Part shown: positions 9,485-18,572 of the stretch, piece by piece | Numbering within the stretch: position 1 is the stretch's first letter | How the letters are laid out: every line of letters starts with the position of its first letter | DNA from: JAFNAG01 sp963721405 | GTDB taxonomy: Bacteria; Acidobacteriota; UBA6911 | NCBI GenBank assembly: GCA_963721405.1 | Contig: CAVRJA010000014.1 | Span: forward strand, 1,488,001-1,552,000 | DNA length: 64,000 nt | Direction of reading: 5' to 3' | The notes under the pieces: model-generated | Database searches by the model: none | The model's input: the letters and a program-made list of their open reading frames with translations, nothing else | What the model was told of the DNA's origin: nothing | Translations under genes and position numbers: made by a program

Positions 9485-10960
9485 CGCCCAGGATCGTTCT
9501 CTACAATCCCAGGAGCAATTCCACGGGCAAGAAGATCCTGCCCATGTCGATCCTTGCCCTGGGGGCCGTCCTGGAAGGTCGATACGAATTCAGCATCGTG
9601 GACGGCAACCTGTCGGCCGACCCTCTGGGAGACATCCGCGGGGCGCTGCGGCAGGGCGCAAACGTTGTCGCCGTCACCGTGATGCCCGGCCCGCAGCTGT
9701 CGCGGGCCTTTCCTCACAGCCGGGCGCTCAAGGAGGAATTCCCGGGGGTGCTCGTGGTCTGGGGCGGCTATTTTCCTACACTCCACGCTTCCGCCTGCCT
9801 CAATTCATCCGCAGTGGACTATGTAGTCCGCGGCCATGGCGAACTGGCGTTCCTGGAGTTGCTCGAGCGTTTTGAGAGCGGCGAGGACGTGAGTGGTGTG
9901 AAGGGGTTGGCGTACAGGGATGGGGGCGGAACCGTAGTTGAAAACCCGCTGCCTCCGATCCCGCACCCGGATACGCTGCCGCCGTTCCCTTACCACAGGA
10001 TCGACATGCCGCAGTACGTCCGCAGGACGTTTTTGGGCTCACGCACCATGCCTCATCACTCGAGTTATGGCTGTCCTTTCTTATGCAATTTCTGTGCAGT
10101 CGTAAACATGGTGAATGGGCGATGGCTCGCGCAGTCGGCCGAGCGGGTCGCGAAGGTTGCGGAGATGTATGTTGAGCGCTGGCAGGTCAACGCCATCGAG
10201 TTCCACGACAACAATTTCTTCACCCACGAGGCCCGGGTGGCCGAAATATCCGGGCGCATCGCGCCGCTCGGACTTACCTGGTGGGGCGAGGGGCGGATCG
10301 ACACTTTGCTGAAATATTCCGATCGGACATGGCGGTCCATGCGGGACGCAGGGCTGAAATCGGTTTTTCTCGGAGCCGAGTCCGCCTCGGCCGAAGCGCT
10401 CCGGCGCATGGACAAGGGGGGAACGCTCACCCCGGAGAAGACGATCGAGATCGCCGCAAAGATGCGACAGTTCGGAATCATCCCGGAGTTTTCGTTCATG
10501 GTCGGGAACCCGCCGGATCCCGAGGCGGACGCGAGTGCGACTCTGGAGTTTATCCGCCGCGTCAAGAAGATAAATCCCGGCCAGTGAAATCGTGATTTAC
10601 ATCTACAGTCCGGTGCCGCTCCACGGCCAGTTGTATGATACCGCCGTGGCGGACGGATTCGCGTTCCCGGATACCCTGGAGGAGTGGGTCAATCCCAACT
10701 GGCTGGAATTTTCCAGCAGGCGGCATGCCAAAGTTCCCTGGATTCAGGAACGGCTGCGCCGCAGGATCCGGAATTTTGAACGGGTGCTGAACGCCTACTA
10801 CCCGACCTCCACGGATCAGCGGCTGACGGGACTCAGACGGCTCGTGCTTCGCGCTTCGAGCTTCTGGCGCTATCATGTGCGGGTCTACGGCTTCCCTTTG
10901 GAGCTGCGCGTGCTGCAAAAGCTCTTTCGCTATCAACGGCCGGAAACGGCCGGCTTCTGA
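9481..10960 (+). CDS. Cobalamin-binding-type radical SAM protein (type B'), split by a one-base frameshift
   Basis: The frame from 9481 encodes the B12-binding-type domain (RIVLYNPRS, then GHGELAF) and the radical SAM core (CPFLCNFC, VFLGAESASAE). It then hits a TGA at 10585-10587 right after KKINPGQ. The missing C-terminal part continues in the next frame: SEIVIYIYSPVPL ending at 10960, which matches the 'YTYTPVP' strand and tail of its relatives. Deleting one base near 10579 joins the halves into about 492 residues, in line with its paralogues (472-498). It is either a genuine frameshift mutation or a sequencing/assembly error. The gene overlaps the methyltransferase upstream by ATGA. Confidence 0.85.
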
Positions 10961-10964
10961 AGCC

Positions 10965-11636
10965 ATGCCACATTGGTGGAAACGTCTGTTCGGGCGGCGA
11001 ACTGGACTGAGTGTGGCGGAAGCCTACGCTCTCTGGGCGCCGGACTACCCTCCACGGGCCCACAACCGGCTGATGGCGCTCGAGGAGCAGGCTGTCCTGG
11101 AGATGATGCCGGACGTGGCCGGGCATGCGGCGCTCGATCTGGCGTGCGGCAGCGGCCGTTATCTGAGAGTGCTGATGCAGCGCGGCGCGACGCCTGTCGT
11201 GGGATTGGATTTCTCCACTCCCATGCTGACACAGGCTAAAGCCGTCGCCTCAAATCTCGTGCTCGCGGACCTGCTTTCGCTCAGCCTGCGCGCTTCCAGT
11301 TTCGATGTCGTGACCTGCGGGCTGGCGGTCGGCCATGTCGAAGACTTGACCCGGGCCGTGCGCGAGATCGGCAGGGTTCTGACGCCGGGAGGAACTCTCG
11401 TTTATTCCGATTTTCACCCTGTCGGTTACTGGTTGGGGTGGAGGCGGACGTTTCGAGCAGCGGACAGCCGCGAGTATGAGGTCCCACACCACACACACCT
11501 CTTTGCCGATCATGTGGCGGCATGCTCGTCGGCGGGAATGCGGATCGAGGAGGTGCGCGAGCCCCGCATCGATTTTGCGCACAAATGGCAGGGCTGCCCG
11601 GCCCTGCTCGTCATTCGCGCGCGCAAGGAGGCCTGA
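10965..11636 (+). CDS. Class I SAM-dependent methyltransferase (Methyltransf_11 type)
   Basis: A 223-residue protein starting at the ATG 4 bases after the preceding stop. A longer open frame reaches back to 10875 but only overlaps the radical SAM 3' end. Motif I is ALDLACGSGRYLRVL, then VVGLDFSTPML, and the post-I VTCGLAVGHVED and LTPGGTLVYSD segments are typical of the UbiE/Methyltransf_11 group. It ends inside a strong Shine-Dalgarno sequence (AAGGAGG at 11625-11631) that serves the next gene. Substrate unknown. Confidence 0.88.
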   Translation: MPHWWKRLFGRRTGLSVAEAYALWAPDYPPRAHNRLMALEEQAVLEMMPDVAGHAALDLACGSGRYLRVLMQRGATPVVGLDFSTPMLTQAKAVASNLVLADLLSLSLRASSFDVVTCGLAVGHVEDLTRAVREIGRVLTPGGTLVYSDFHPVGYWLGWRRTFRAADSREYEVPHHTHLFADHVAACSSAGMRIEEVREPRIDFAHKWQGCPALLVIRARKEA

Positions 11637-11639
11637 TCC

Positions 11640-12822
11640 ATGCGGCTCCGTACGACCTGCCCTATCACCTTTGTGGATGCGCACGTGGCGGGTCCTGCCG
11701 GGTCGGTCTGCCGCCTCCATCCGGGTATCCGGCGACCGGGTGGATCGCCTGGATTCCCCGCCGCAGCACGGGGACACGGTTGTGGATCTCGGAGGGGACC
11801 TGGTCTTGCCGGGATTCATCAATGCGCACGACCATCTGGATCTCAACAATTTCCCCCGCTTGAAGTGGCGGGATCGATACGACAACGCGCGCGAGTGGAT
11901 TGCCGATTTTCAGCCGCGTTTCAAGTCCGACCCGCTTCTCCTGGCTCCCATGTCGGTTCCGATCAAGGACCGGCTGATGCTGGGCGGAATCAAGAATCTG
12001 CTCAGCGGCGCGACCACCGTGTCTCACCACAACCCTTTTCACCGCCTGCTCCGGCGCGGGTTTCCGGTCAGGGTCCCGCACCGTTACCGATACAGTCACT
12101 CGCTGCTGATCGACGGGGAGGCCGTCCGAGATCAGTACCACGGCACCCCCGTCGATTGGCCGTGGATCATTCACGCCGCCGAGGGAACGGACGCTGCCGC
12201 AGCGGAGGAGTATGACCGGCTGAAGCGCTGGAATTGCATCGGGCAGAACACGGTCCTGGTGCACGGCGTCGGGTTGGGAAATGCGCAGATGACCGACCTG
12301 CTCGAACACGGAGGCGGGCTGGTCTGGTGCCCTTCCTCCAACGACTTCCTCCTGGGCAAAACTGCGGATGTCGCAGTCATGGCCCGCGTCCACCGGGTGG
12401 CCCTCGGCACCGATTCGAGGCTGAGCGGGGGACGGGATATCCTCGAGGAAATGAAGCATGCTGCGCGCTGTCATGGGGCGCGTGTGGAAGATCTCCTGCG
12501 CATGGTGACGGTGGATGCGGCAGCGGTGCTGCGACTGCCCGACGCCGGCGAGCTTCGGCCGGGCGCGGCGGCGGATCTCATCGTCCTTCCGAAGGGCTCG
12601 CCGGAACCGTTGGCCGGCATCCTGTCGGAGCGTTCGCGCATCCGTCTTATCCTCATGGGCGGCCGGGCCGTCATCGGAAATGCGGACATGGCGCCGGTTT
12701 TTATCGCGACGAAGGCGCCGTGGGTGGCAGTGCGCCTCGACGGCAAAGAAAAACTCATGGCCAAAACGCTCGCGGACCCGCTTAAACGCTGTTCCATATG
12801 CGAGACGGGCCTCGAGCTCTAG
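11640..12822 (+). CDS. Amidohydrolase-family enzyme, apparent one-base frameshift near its N-terminus
   Basis: A metal-dependent hydrolase or deaminase of the amidohydrolase superfamily (cytosine deaminase/TrzN-like). The core frame shows LPGFINAHDHLD (HxH metal ligands), a TVSHHN segment, VLVHGVG and LGTDSRLSGG (metal-binding Asp). The strong Shine-Dalgarno at 11625 points to the ATG at 11640, whose frame gives the expected first strand (ITFVDAHVAGPAGSV) but then diverges. The rest of the protein lies in the +1 frame from about 11713 (ASIRVSGDRV). Removing one base between about 11709 and 11715 restores one protein of about 393 residues. If the frameshift is real, an internal ATG at 11677 could still give a product. 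Likely hydrolyses or deaminates an intermediate of the cluster. Confidence 0.8.
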
Positions 12823-13066
12823 CTGACAGGCCACCTCAGATGTCTTCGGGCCTCATGATGGTTCCATTAGCAACGAGCGGCCGGCCCAAAGCCACAGTGT
12901 CACGTGTGGGGAACATCCAGGGCCCGGCCTGGATACTCACGGAGTTTACAATCTCCCGGGCCCAGGGTGTGAAGGAAGGCAGCCGGGAGGCGGAAAGACG
13001 CCGGCGGACGCCGACACGACATTGCGCCCCATCGACCGTTGCCGGGATTATGCAAAAGAGGAAAGC

Positions 13067-14167
13067 GTGCTAAGAGTTGTCTGGGTAGTTCCGGGGTTTA
13101 GCAGTGACGAGAATGACTGGTGCATCCCGGCCCTGCTCGACCTGGCCCGGACGATGGCCCCAACCTGCGATCTGCACATCGTCGCGATGCGTTACCCATA
13201 CCGGCAGGACACGTATCCCATCGGGAATGCGATCGTGCACAGCGTTGGCGGCGGACACCGGGGGCCTTCCCACACTCCCGGAATCTGGCGTGACACGGCC
13301 CGCGTCATCCGCGGTCTCCGTTTCGATGTGCTCCACGCCTTCTGGGCTTATGAGCCCGGCCTGATCGCCGCCTGGTTCGCGAGGCGATGTCCCGTGATCA
13401 TCAGCCTGGCGGGCGGGGAGCTGACCTTCCTGCCGCGAATCCGGTACGGATTGATGGGCCGGATGCGGACCAGGATCCCACTCCGCTGGGCTTTGCGGCG
13501 CGTGCCCGTGGTAACCGCGGGATCACAGTTCCTCCTGGACCTGGCTCACAAAACGATTCCGCATCTTTCGCCGAAGTTCCTGCCGTTAGGGGTCGAACTC
13601 AGCCGATGGCCTTTCACGCCCCGGAGTGCCGGACCTCCCACGATACTCAACGTGGGTTCGCTCGAGCCGGTGAAAGGCCAGGATGTTTTGCTGCGGTCCT
13701 TCGGCCGCGTGCTCCGCCGGAGGCCGACGGCTCGATTGCGGATTGTCGGCGGAGGCGGTGAGTCGGAACGGCTCGTGAAGCTGGCGCATCAGCTTGGTTT
13801 GGCGCCAGGCGTCGAATTTGCCGGCCCGGTCGCCCATCACGAACTCCCGACCTTTTATGGCGACGCCTCTATCTTTGCGCAATCATCCTGGCATGAAGCG
13901 CAGGGAATGGCCCTCATCGAGGCGGCGGCGTGCGGGTTGCCGGTCGCCGGGACCGCCGTGGGCGCTCTGCCGGAGTTCGTCCCGGCTGCCGCACTTCAGG
14001 TCCCGGCGGGGGATGAAGAGGGGCTGGCGGACATCCTGATCAGATTCCTGGACAATCCTGATCAGGCGGGATGCATGGGCGTGAACGCGAGGGAAAGAGT
14101 GGAGGCCTGCTACAAGGTCGAAATCGCCGCGGCTCGCTTTCTCGAACTCTACCGTTCTCTTGTCTGA
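13067..14167 (+). CDS. Glycosyltransferase family 4 (GT4-like)
   Basis: A 366-residue GT-B glycosyltransferase. The GTG at 13067 (VLRVVWVVPGF) is preceded by AGAGGA and is preferred over the upstream in-frame ATG at 13022, because the 15 extra residues are not family-like. Motifs: AGGELTFLP in the N-domain, NVGSLEPVKGQD opening the C-domain, and EAQGMALIEAAACGLPVAG (EX7E). It follows the radical SAM cluster after a 244-base gap that shows no clear feature. It ends just before a strong hairpin at 14177. It may glycosylate the cluster's product (inference from position). Confidence 0.9.
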   Translation: MLRVVWVVPGFSSDENDWCIPALLDLARTMAPTCDLHIVAMRYPYRQDTYPIGNAIVHSVGGGHRGPSHTPGIWRDTARVIRGLRFDVLHAFWAYEPGLIAAWFARRCPVIISLAGGELTFLPRIRYGLMGRMRTRIPLRWALRRVPVVTAGSQFLLDLAHKTIPHLSPKFLPLGVELSRWPFTPRSAGPPTILNVGSLEPVKGQDVLLRSFGRVLRRRPTARLRIVGGGGESERLVKLAHQLGLAPGVEFAGPVAHHELPTFYGDASIFAQSSWHEAQGMALIEAAACGLPVAGTAVGALPEFVPAAALQVPAGDEEGLADILIRFLDNPDQAGCMGVNARERVEACYKVEIAAARFLELYRSLV

Positions 14168-14176
14168 TGAGTCACA

Positions 14177-14205
14177 GCAGGGCGGGTCCTTGCGGCCCGC
14201 CCTGC
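14177..14205. terminator. Perfect 10-bp hairpin between convergent genes
   Basis: GCAGGGCGGG at 14177-14186 pairs perfectly with CCCGCCCTGC at 14196-14205 around a 9-base loop. It sits between two convergent genes (stops at 14167 and 14214) and probably ends both transcripts. There is no T-run after the stem on either strand, so it is not a textbook intrinsic terminator. Confidence 0.6.
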
Positions 14206-14213
14206 AGCGGGTC

Positions 14214-15155
14214 TCAGTTGATACCGGGCGGCTTTCCCGGGATGACCGGAATGGCCGTAAACAGCCCGTTGTTCAACACCAGCGCGACCACGCTGAAACT
14301 TTGCGAGGCCTGCTCGATCAATACCATGGATCCCTGAAACTGGAAGTTGGCGTTGTTCAGTTCCTGCCAGACAAAAATGGCGCCATGTTTACCCGGAGCC
14401 AGGGGATTCAAGAACGGAGGGTTGTCGGAGAGTAACACGGACCCGTCGGGATTGACCAGGACCACTTTGACGTTGATGTTGGTCGTCCCTGTGTTCGCAA
14501 CGGCATAGCCGGTATCGCGGTTCTGGGTGTGGTCGTCGTTCATCGGGACCGTGGCTGCGCTGATGGCGTTCCCTGAAAGGACCCCGACGATGGTCTGAAG
14601 TGCGCTGCCGACCACGAACTGGAAGGTCGCGACGCCTCCCAAAGTGCCCCCGGAGCCCACTACGGCTGCCCATCCGGTAGTCGTCGGATCAGATGCGTTC
14701 ACCGGGCCGGCGGTGATCACCTGGGATCCTCCCGTGGGCACCGAGATCGCGAAGGTCGAGCCCACCGTGGCGGGGGCCCCGGTAATGGACAGGTTGGCTC
14801 TCAACGGAGCACCGGCGTCGGAAGTCAAAACCAGGTTGCCGGTGGTGGTATCGGCCCCCGTGTTCACGAAGGAGAAGACGGTGGTATATCCCCCGCCAAT
14901 CGCGACTTGAGCAAAGAGATTGGTCGTCGTGGCGGCGCCCTGGGCCGCCGGGCCGAGAATCGCCATCGTTAACGCAGGCATGGCCGGCGGGCCTGGGGTT
15001 GCTACAGGTTGCCTCGGAATCGGCGCCGGCGACAGTGTGGCCTTGAACGATCCGCCGAACCGCCCCTGGGCCTGTGCGGCTGGAACGATGACAGCCGCCA
15101 GGACCAGCACAAATATGCCCGATCGGCAGGCAGCTCGAAACAGGTTGCTTCTCAC
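14214..15155 (-). CDS. Secreted protein with beta-rich repeats, function unknown
   Basis: A 313-residue protein with a clear signal peptide (hydrophobic FVLVLAAVIVPAAQAQG, cleavage near residue 30), so exported. The mature part is Thr/Gly/Val-rich and beta-like, with segments FAQVAIGGGYTTVFSFVNTG and TGYAVANTGTTN that resemble the 'extracellular adhesion-like' domains found in many secreted proteins of this kind. The C-terminal half of the hydrolase at 36743 has related wording (LAIANVGSMQSD, GSVALLAYFG). No catalytic motif is seen. It stands alone, convergent with the GT4 gene. Confidence 0.7.
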   Translation of the reverse strand: MRSNLFRAACRSGIFVLVLAAVIVPAAQAQGRFGGSFKATLSPAPIPRQPVATPGPPAMPALTMAILGPAAQGAATTTNLFAQVAIGGGYTTVFSFVNTGADTTTGNLVLTSDAGAPLRANLSITGAPATVGSTFAISVPTGGSQVITAGPVNASDPTTTGWAAVVGSGGTLGGVATFQFVVGSALQTIVGVLSGNAISAATVPMNDDHTQNRDTGYAVANTGTTNINVKVVLVNPDGSVLLSDNPPFLNPLAPGKHGAIFVWQELNNANFQFQGSMVLIEQASQSFSVVALVLNNGLFTAIPVIPGKPPGIN

Positions 15156-15390
15156 GATGGGACTCCTCCGTGGGTTAGATAGAGCGTTTGCTTAAACCTC
15201 GATTGCCTGCTTCCCCGAGTTGGAACCAGGCTTCATTCAAAAATCATACGCTGCCGCGGAGCGTTGATCAACGCAGCCTGAAAGTTTCGGCGCCTACCGG
15301 TTTGCGCCGACCACTGCCAATCAGATGCAGCAGGAGACCATTAAGTTCAGTCGGCGAACTGCTCGGCCGGCCAATAAGAGCAGATGATGT

Positions 15391-15443
15391 GGCCACGAAA
15401 TGCACGAAACACAGAAGATCGGTTTCGTGTGTTTCGTGGTTTC
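15391..15443. repeat. ACGAA/TTCGT palindrome, copy 2, in a 371-base non-coding gap
   Basis: CCACGAAATGCACGAAACACA on the left can pair with TTTCGTGTGTTTCGTGG on the right around a short loop. The gap 15156-15526 otherwise holds only short AT/GC tracts and no supported gene. On the basis of pairing it could fold as RNA or a cruciform. Confidence 0.7.
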
Positions 15444-15526
15444 TTTTTGTCCGAAGACTTGTCTCCGCAATTCCCTCGATGAACTGACTGGAGTTCTCAG
15501 GTGGTGAGGCGGCTTCCCCCGGATCG

Positions 15527-17392
15527 TCATTGCCTGGCAGGAAGCAGGCGGCGAAGTTCCGCCACGCGGCTGCCGTAGCTTCCCTCCATGTCGTGCTCCA
15601 CCAGAAACCGGAGATCGTTTTCCGCCTCTTCGAATTTGCCCTCCCGGACGAGCACATATGCGCTCATATATCTTGCCTCGAGAAGATCCCAGCGCATCTG
15701 TTTCAGGGTCTGCAGCGTCTTCGATGCGGCTGCGGTGTTGCCCGTTTGCAACTGGACCAACGCCAGGTTCAAGTAGGCAGGCCAATAATCCGCGCGCCGG
15801 CGAATCGTTTCCGCAAATTCCTTCAGCGCGTCCTGGTAGTGGCTTTGCAGGATGTCGATATTCCCCAGGTTGTGATAAGCCTGCCAGGTGTTCGGGTCTG
15901 CCTGAATGGCGCTCCTGTAATACTTTTTGGCGTCGTCATAGTTCTTTGCCGTCTGTGCCAGCCATCCGAGGTTATAGAGCGCCGGGGCGTATGTCTCATC
16001 CAGTTCGAGGGTCCTCTGAAACTCCTGCTTTGCTTTCTGCCGGTCCCGATCCAGATAAGCGATGCCGAGGTTATAGTGAACTCTCGGCTTCAGCGGAGCC
16101 TTGGCGGCGGCATCTTCCCACAAGCGAACGCCGTCCCCCCAGATGTGGGTGCGCCTCTTCGATGCCACGGCGTAAGAGCCCAGCAGCAGGCACACGCATA
16201 CCAGGGAAGCAGCAATCCTTTGATTGCCTGTTTTCACGATGCGAGGAATGGCTCCGAGTAACACCCATGCCATGAAAATCGAGGCTGCGATCATCGGTAG
16301 ATACAGACGATGTTCAAAAAGCAGGTCTCTGCTTGGTACGATCGAAGAAGTTGGAGCCAGAAAAATCAGGAATGCCAGGACGAGAAATGAAGCCGTGGGA
16401 TTTTGCCTGCGCGTCCGGGCTGCGAACACGACGATGCCTGCAAATGTCAACAGGCAGAGCATGGAATAGATCGACGCGGCCGGCGCTGCCCGGAAGTCGT
16501 GATCGATCGAGAGTCCAGCCGGAAAAAGGAGCAGCCGCAAGTAGGTTGCCAGCACCTGAATTTGAGCCAAGAGGTACTGAAGCCATCGGGCTCCGAGCAT
16601 CAGCCCCTGAGTGCTCTCGCCGCGACGCCAAAGGACATAGAGAGTCCAGATCGCTCCGCCGGCTGCGAGCGCCAGAACTGTCCAGATCCAGCGGGAACGA
16701 CCCAGTTGCTGGCGGAAATTCCGGAAATCCGCAGATTCAGCCCAGGTGAAAGCCACCCAAATCAAGGGGAGGACAAGCGCTGATTCCTTCGAAGCGACAG
16801 CCAGGAAGAAACTGACTGCGGCCCCGGCGAGCCATGCCTTCCGTCTCTGCGATGTTTGCGATCGGAGAAAGCAGCTCATGGACAGGAGCGCGCATAAAGC
16901 CGCAAGTAACACGGAACGCTGATATACGTAGTTGACGGCCTCGGTCTGTACCGGGTGCAGGCCGAAAATTCCGGCCGCCGCCAATGGCAACCAGCGTCTT
17001 ACAAGGGGGCTGATCTGTTCTTTCGCGCGCCGGACCAGGAGTAGGCAGAACCAGTAGATGGCCACCACATTCGCCAGGTGCAGGACCAGGTTGATCAGGT
17101 GATAGCCGGCGGGCGAAGTTGTTCCGAGTCGGTAATTCCAGTAGAAGGTCAGGTAGGTGAGTTGCCTGGTTTGCGTGGGTTTGATGAGATACCAGGGGTT
17201 GCCGGGCTCGGTAACCTGCGGGCTCTGGAGAAACAGAGAGTCGTCGAAATGAAACGGGTTTCCGAGCACACCCCGGAAGATCCAGGCGGTGAGTGCCAGC
17301 ACCAGTACCAGCCCGACCGGGATGAAGGTCCTGCTCTCCTCGAGGCTTTTCGTTCTTCTCCTCCCCTGTCTGCAGTCCTGCCCGGGATGCAA
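15527..17392 (-). CDS. Multi-pass membrane protein with C-terminal TPR repeats (TMTC/PMT-like)
   Basis: A 621-residue protein. The N-terminal about 400 residues contain roughly ten membrane helices, with FHFDDSLF in the first periplasmic loop, where GT-C glycosyltransferases place their acidic catalytic residue. The rest carries four or more TPR units (for example VHYNLGIAYLDRD, PALYNLGWLAQ, AYHNLGNIDIL, AYLNLALVQLQTG). This layout matches the TMTC/DUF1736 group of O-mannosyltransferase-like proteins. The assigned TTG start follows directly on the gmd stop (TAG TTG), so it is probably co-transcribed with gmd; a start a few codons further in is possible. It may use lipid-linked mannose derived from the neighbouring pathway (inference). 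Confidence 0.8.
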   Translation of the reverse strand: MHPGQDCRQGRRRTKSLEESRTFIPVGLVLVLALTAWIFRGVLGNPFHFDDSLFLQSPQVTEPGNPWYLIKPTQTRQLTYLTFYWNYRLGTTSPAGYHLINLVLHLANVVAIYWFCLLLVRRAKEQISPLVRRWLPLAAAGIFGLHPVQTEAVNYVYQRSVLLAALCALLSMSCFLRSQTSQRRKAWLAGAAVSFFLAVASKESALVLPLIWVAFTWAESADFRNFRQQLGRSRWIWTVLALAAGGAIWTLYVLWRRGESTQGLMLGARWLQYLLAQIQVLATYLRLLLFPAGLSIDHDFRAAPAASIYSMLCLLTFAGIVVFAARTRRQNPTASFLVLAFLIFLAPTSSIVPSRDLLFEHRLYLPMIAASIFMAWVLLGAIPRIVKTGNQRIAASLVCVCLLLGSYAVASKRRTHIWGDGVRLWEDAAAKAPLKPRVHYNLGIAYLDRDRQKAKQEFQRTLELDETYAPALYNLGWLAQTAKNYDDAKKYYRSAIQADPNTWQAYHNLGNIDILQSHYQDALKEFAETIRRRADYWPAYLNLALVQLQTGNTAAASKTLQTLKQMRWDLLEARYMSAYVLVREGKFEEAENDLRFLVEHDMEGSYGSRVAELRRLLPARQ

Positions 17393-18415
17393 CTAATGAC
17401 GATCGTTGGTGCAGCTTTGGAGTACGTCCTGCTCTCGTGATCCGGCGTGGATCCGCAGATCCTCCTCCACCATTTCCCGCACCAGTTGCTCGAAGGTGAC
17501 CGTGGGGGACCATCCAAGGATGGTCCTGGCCAGCGAGGCATCGCCCTGGAGAATGTCGATTTCCGCCGGGCGAAAGAGCTTTGGATCGATGGTGACGTAG
17601 CTATCATAGTTCAACCCGGCGTGCGCAAAAGCCAGCGACACGAATTCGGCTACCGAATGGGTCTCGCCGGTGGCGACCACATAATCGGCCGGGACGTCCT
17701 GCTGCAGCATCAGCCACATCGCCTTTACGTACTCCCTCGCGTGGCCCCAGTCCCGTTTGGCCTCGAGATTGCCGAGCGGAAGCTCTCCAGCCCGGCCATG
17801 TTTGATCCTCGCGACGTGCGACGTAATCTTACGGGAGACAAACTCGTATCCCCGGCGCGGGGACTCGTGATTGTAGAGAATTCCACTGGAGGCATGGATT
17901 CCATAAGCTTCACGGTAGTTCCGGGTCAGGTCAAAGCCGGCCACCTTCGAAATGCCGTACGCGGAGCGGGGGTGAAACCGTGTGCCCTCGTTCTGCGGCA
18001 CTTCGGCGGCGCGGCCGAACATCTCACTCGAACCCGCGAAATAGAACCGGCAGTCCGGCACAAGATCGTGTATGGCGGCCAGGAGGTAGTGTGTGCCGTT
18101 GATGTTGGCGTTGAGCGTGGAAAACTCGTCCTCGAATGAATAACTCACGAAACTCTGCGCTGCCAGGTGATAGCACTCGGCAGGTTGCACGGACCGGATC
18201 ACGCGATACAAACTTGCGAAGCTCTCCAGCGAAGCCGAATGAATCTCGATGTCGTCGAGGATGTGGCGGATTCTCCAGAAGTGGTGCTCCGGGTCTTCGA
18301 GAGCCACGCGCCGGACAAAGCCGTGCACGCGGTAGCCTTTTTCCAACAGCAACTCGGCCAGGTAAGACCCGTCCTGGCCGGTGATGCCCGTGACGAGTGC
18401 GACTCTCTGGCCCAT
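17393..18415 (-). CDS. gmd: GDP-mannose 4,6-dehydratase
   Basis: An extended short-chain dehydrogenase of about 340 residues that converts GDP-D-mannose to GDP-4-keto-6-deoxymannose, the precursor of GDP-fucose, GDP-rhamnose and related sugars. The ATG at 18415 (MGQRVALVTGITGQDGSYLA) is chosen over one 13 codons upstream. It shows the NADP-binding GITGQDG motif, the catalytic YGISK (YxxxK) with SSEMFG before it, and ILYNHESPRRG, which is characteristic of Gmd. It lies between the flippase and the TMTC-like gene on the same strand. Confidence 0.93.
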   Translation of the reverse strand: MGQRVALVTGITGQDGSYLAELLLEKGYRVHGFVRRVALEDPEHHFWRIRHILDDIEIHSASLESFASLYRVIRSVQPAECYHLAAQSFVSYSFEDEFSTLNANINGTHYLLAAIHDLVPDCRFYFAGSSEMFGRAAEVPQNEGTRFHPRSAYGISKVAGFDLTRNYREAYGIHASSGILYNHESPRRGYEFVSRKITSHVARIKHGRAGELPLGNLEAKRDWGHAREYVKAMWLMLQQDVPADYVVATGETHSVAEFVSLAFAHAGLNYDSYVTIDPKLFRPAEIDILQGDASLARTILGWSPTVTFEQLVREMVEEDLRIHAGSREQDVLQSCTNDRH

Positions 18416-18572
18416 GAATTCAGCCCTCGCCGGCGATGCCGGAAGCCGGGACACCGCCTGTAAGTCCGACTTGCCGCCGCTCCGGCAGCGAAAAATTCTA
18501 CCTTATAATGAATAGCACGCGACACGCGCTATACAAGCAGGATCGGCTCCCTGATCGCCCGGCCTCGTCCGC

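Noticed and set aside
11665..12834. 389-residue minus-strand ORF
   Set aside because: It is antisense to the amidohydrolase, which shows its metal-ligand motifs.
12823..13066. Riboswitch, such as a cobalamin riboswitch, near the radical SAM cluster
   Set aside because: I looked for the B12-box core here and upstream of 3288 and saw no convincing match.
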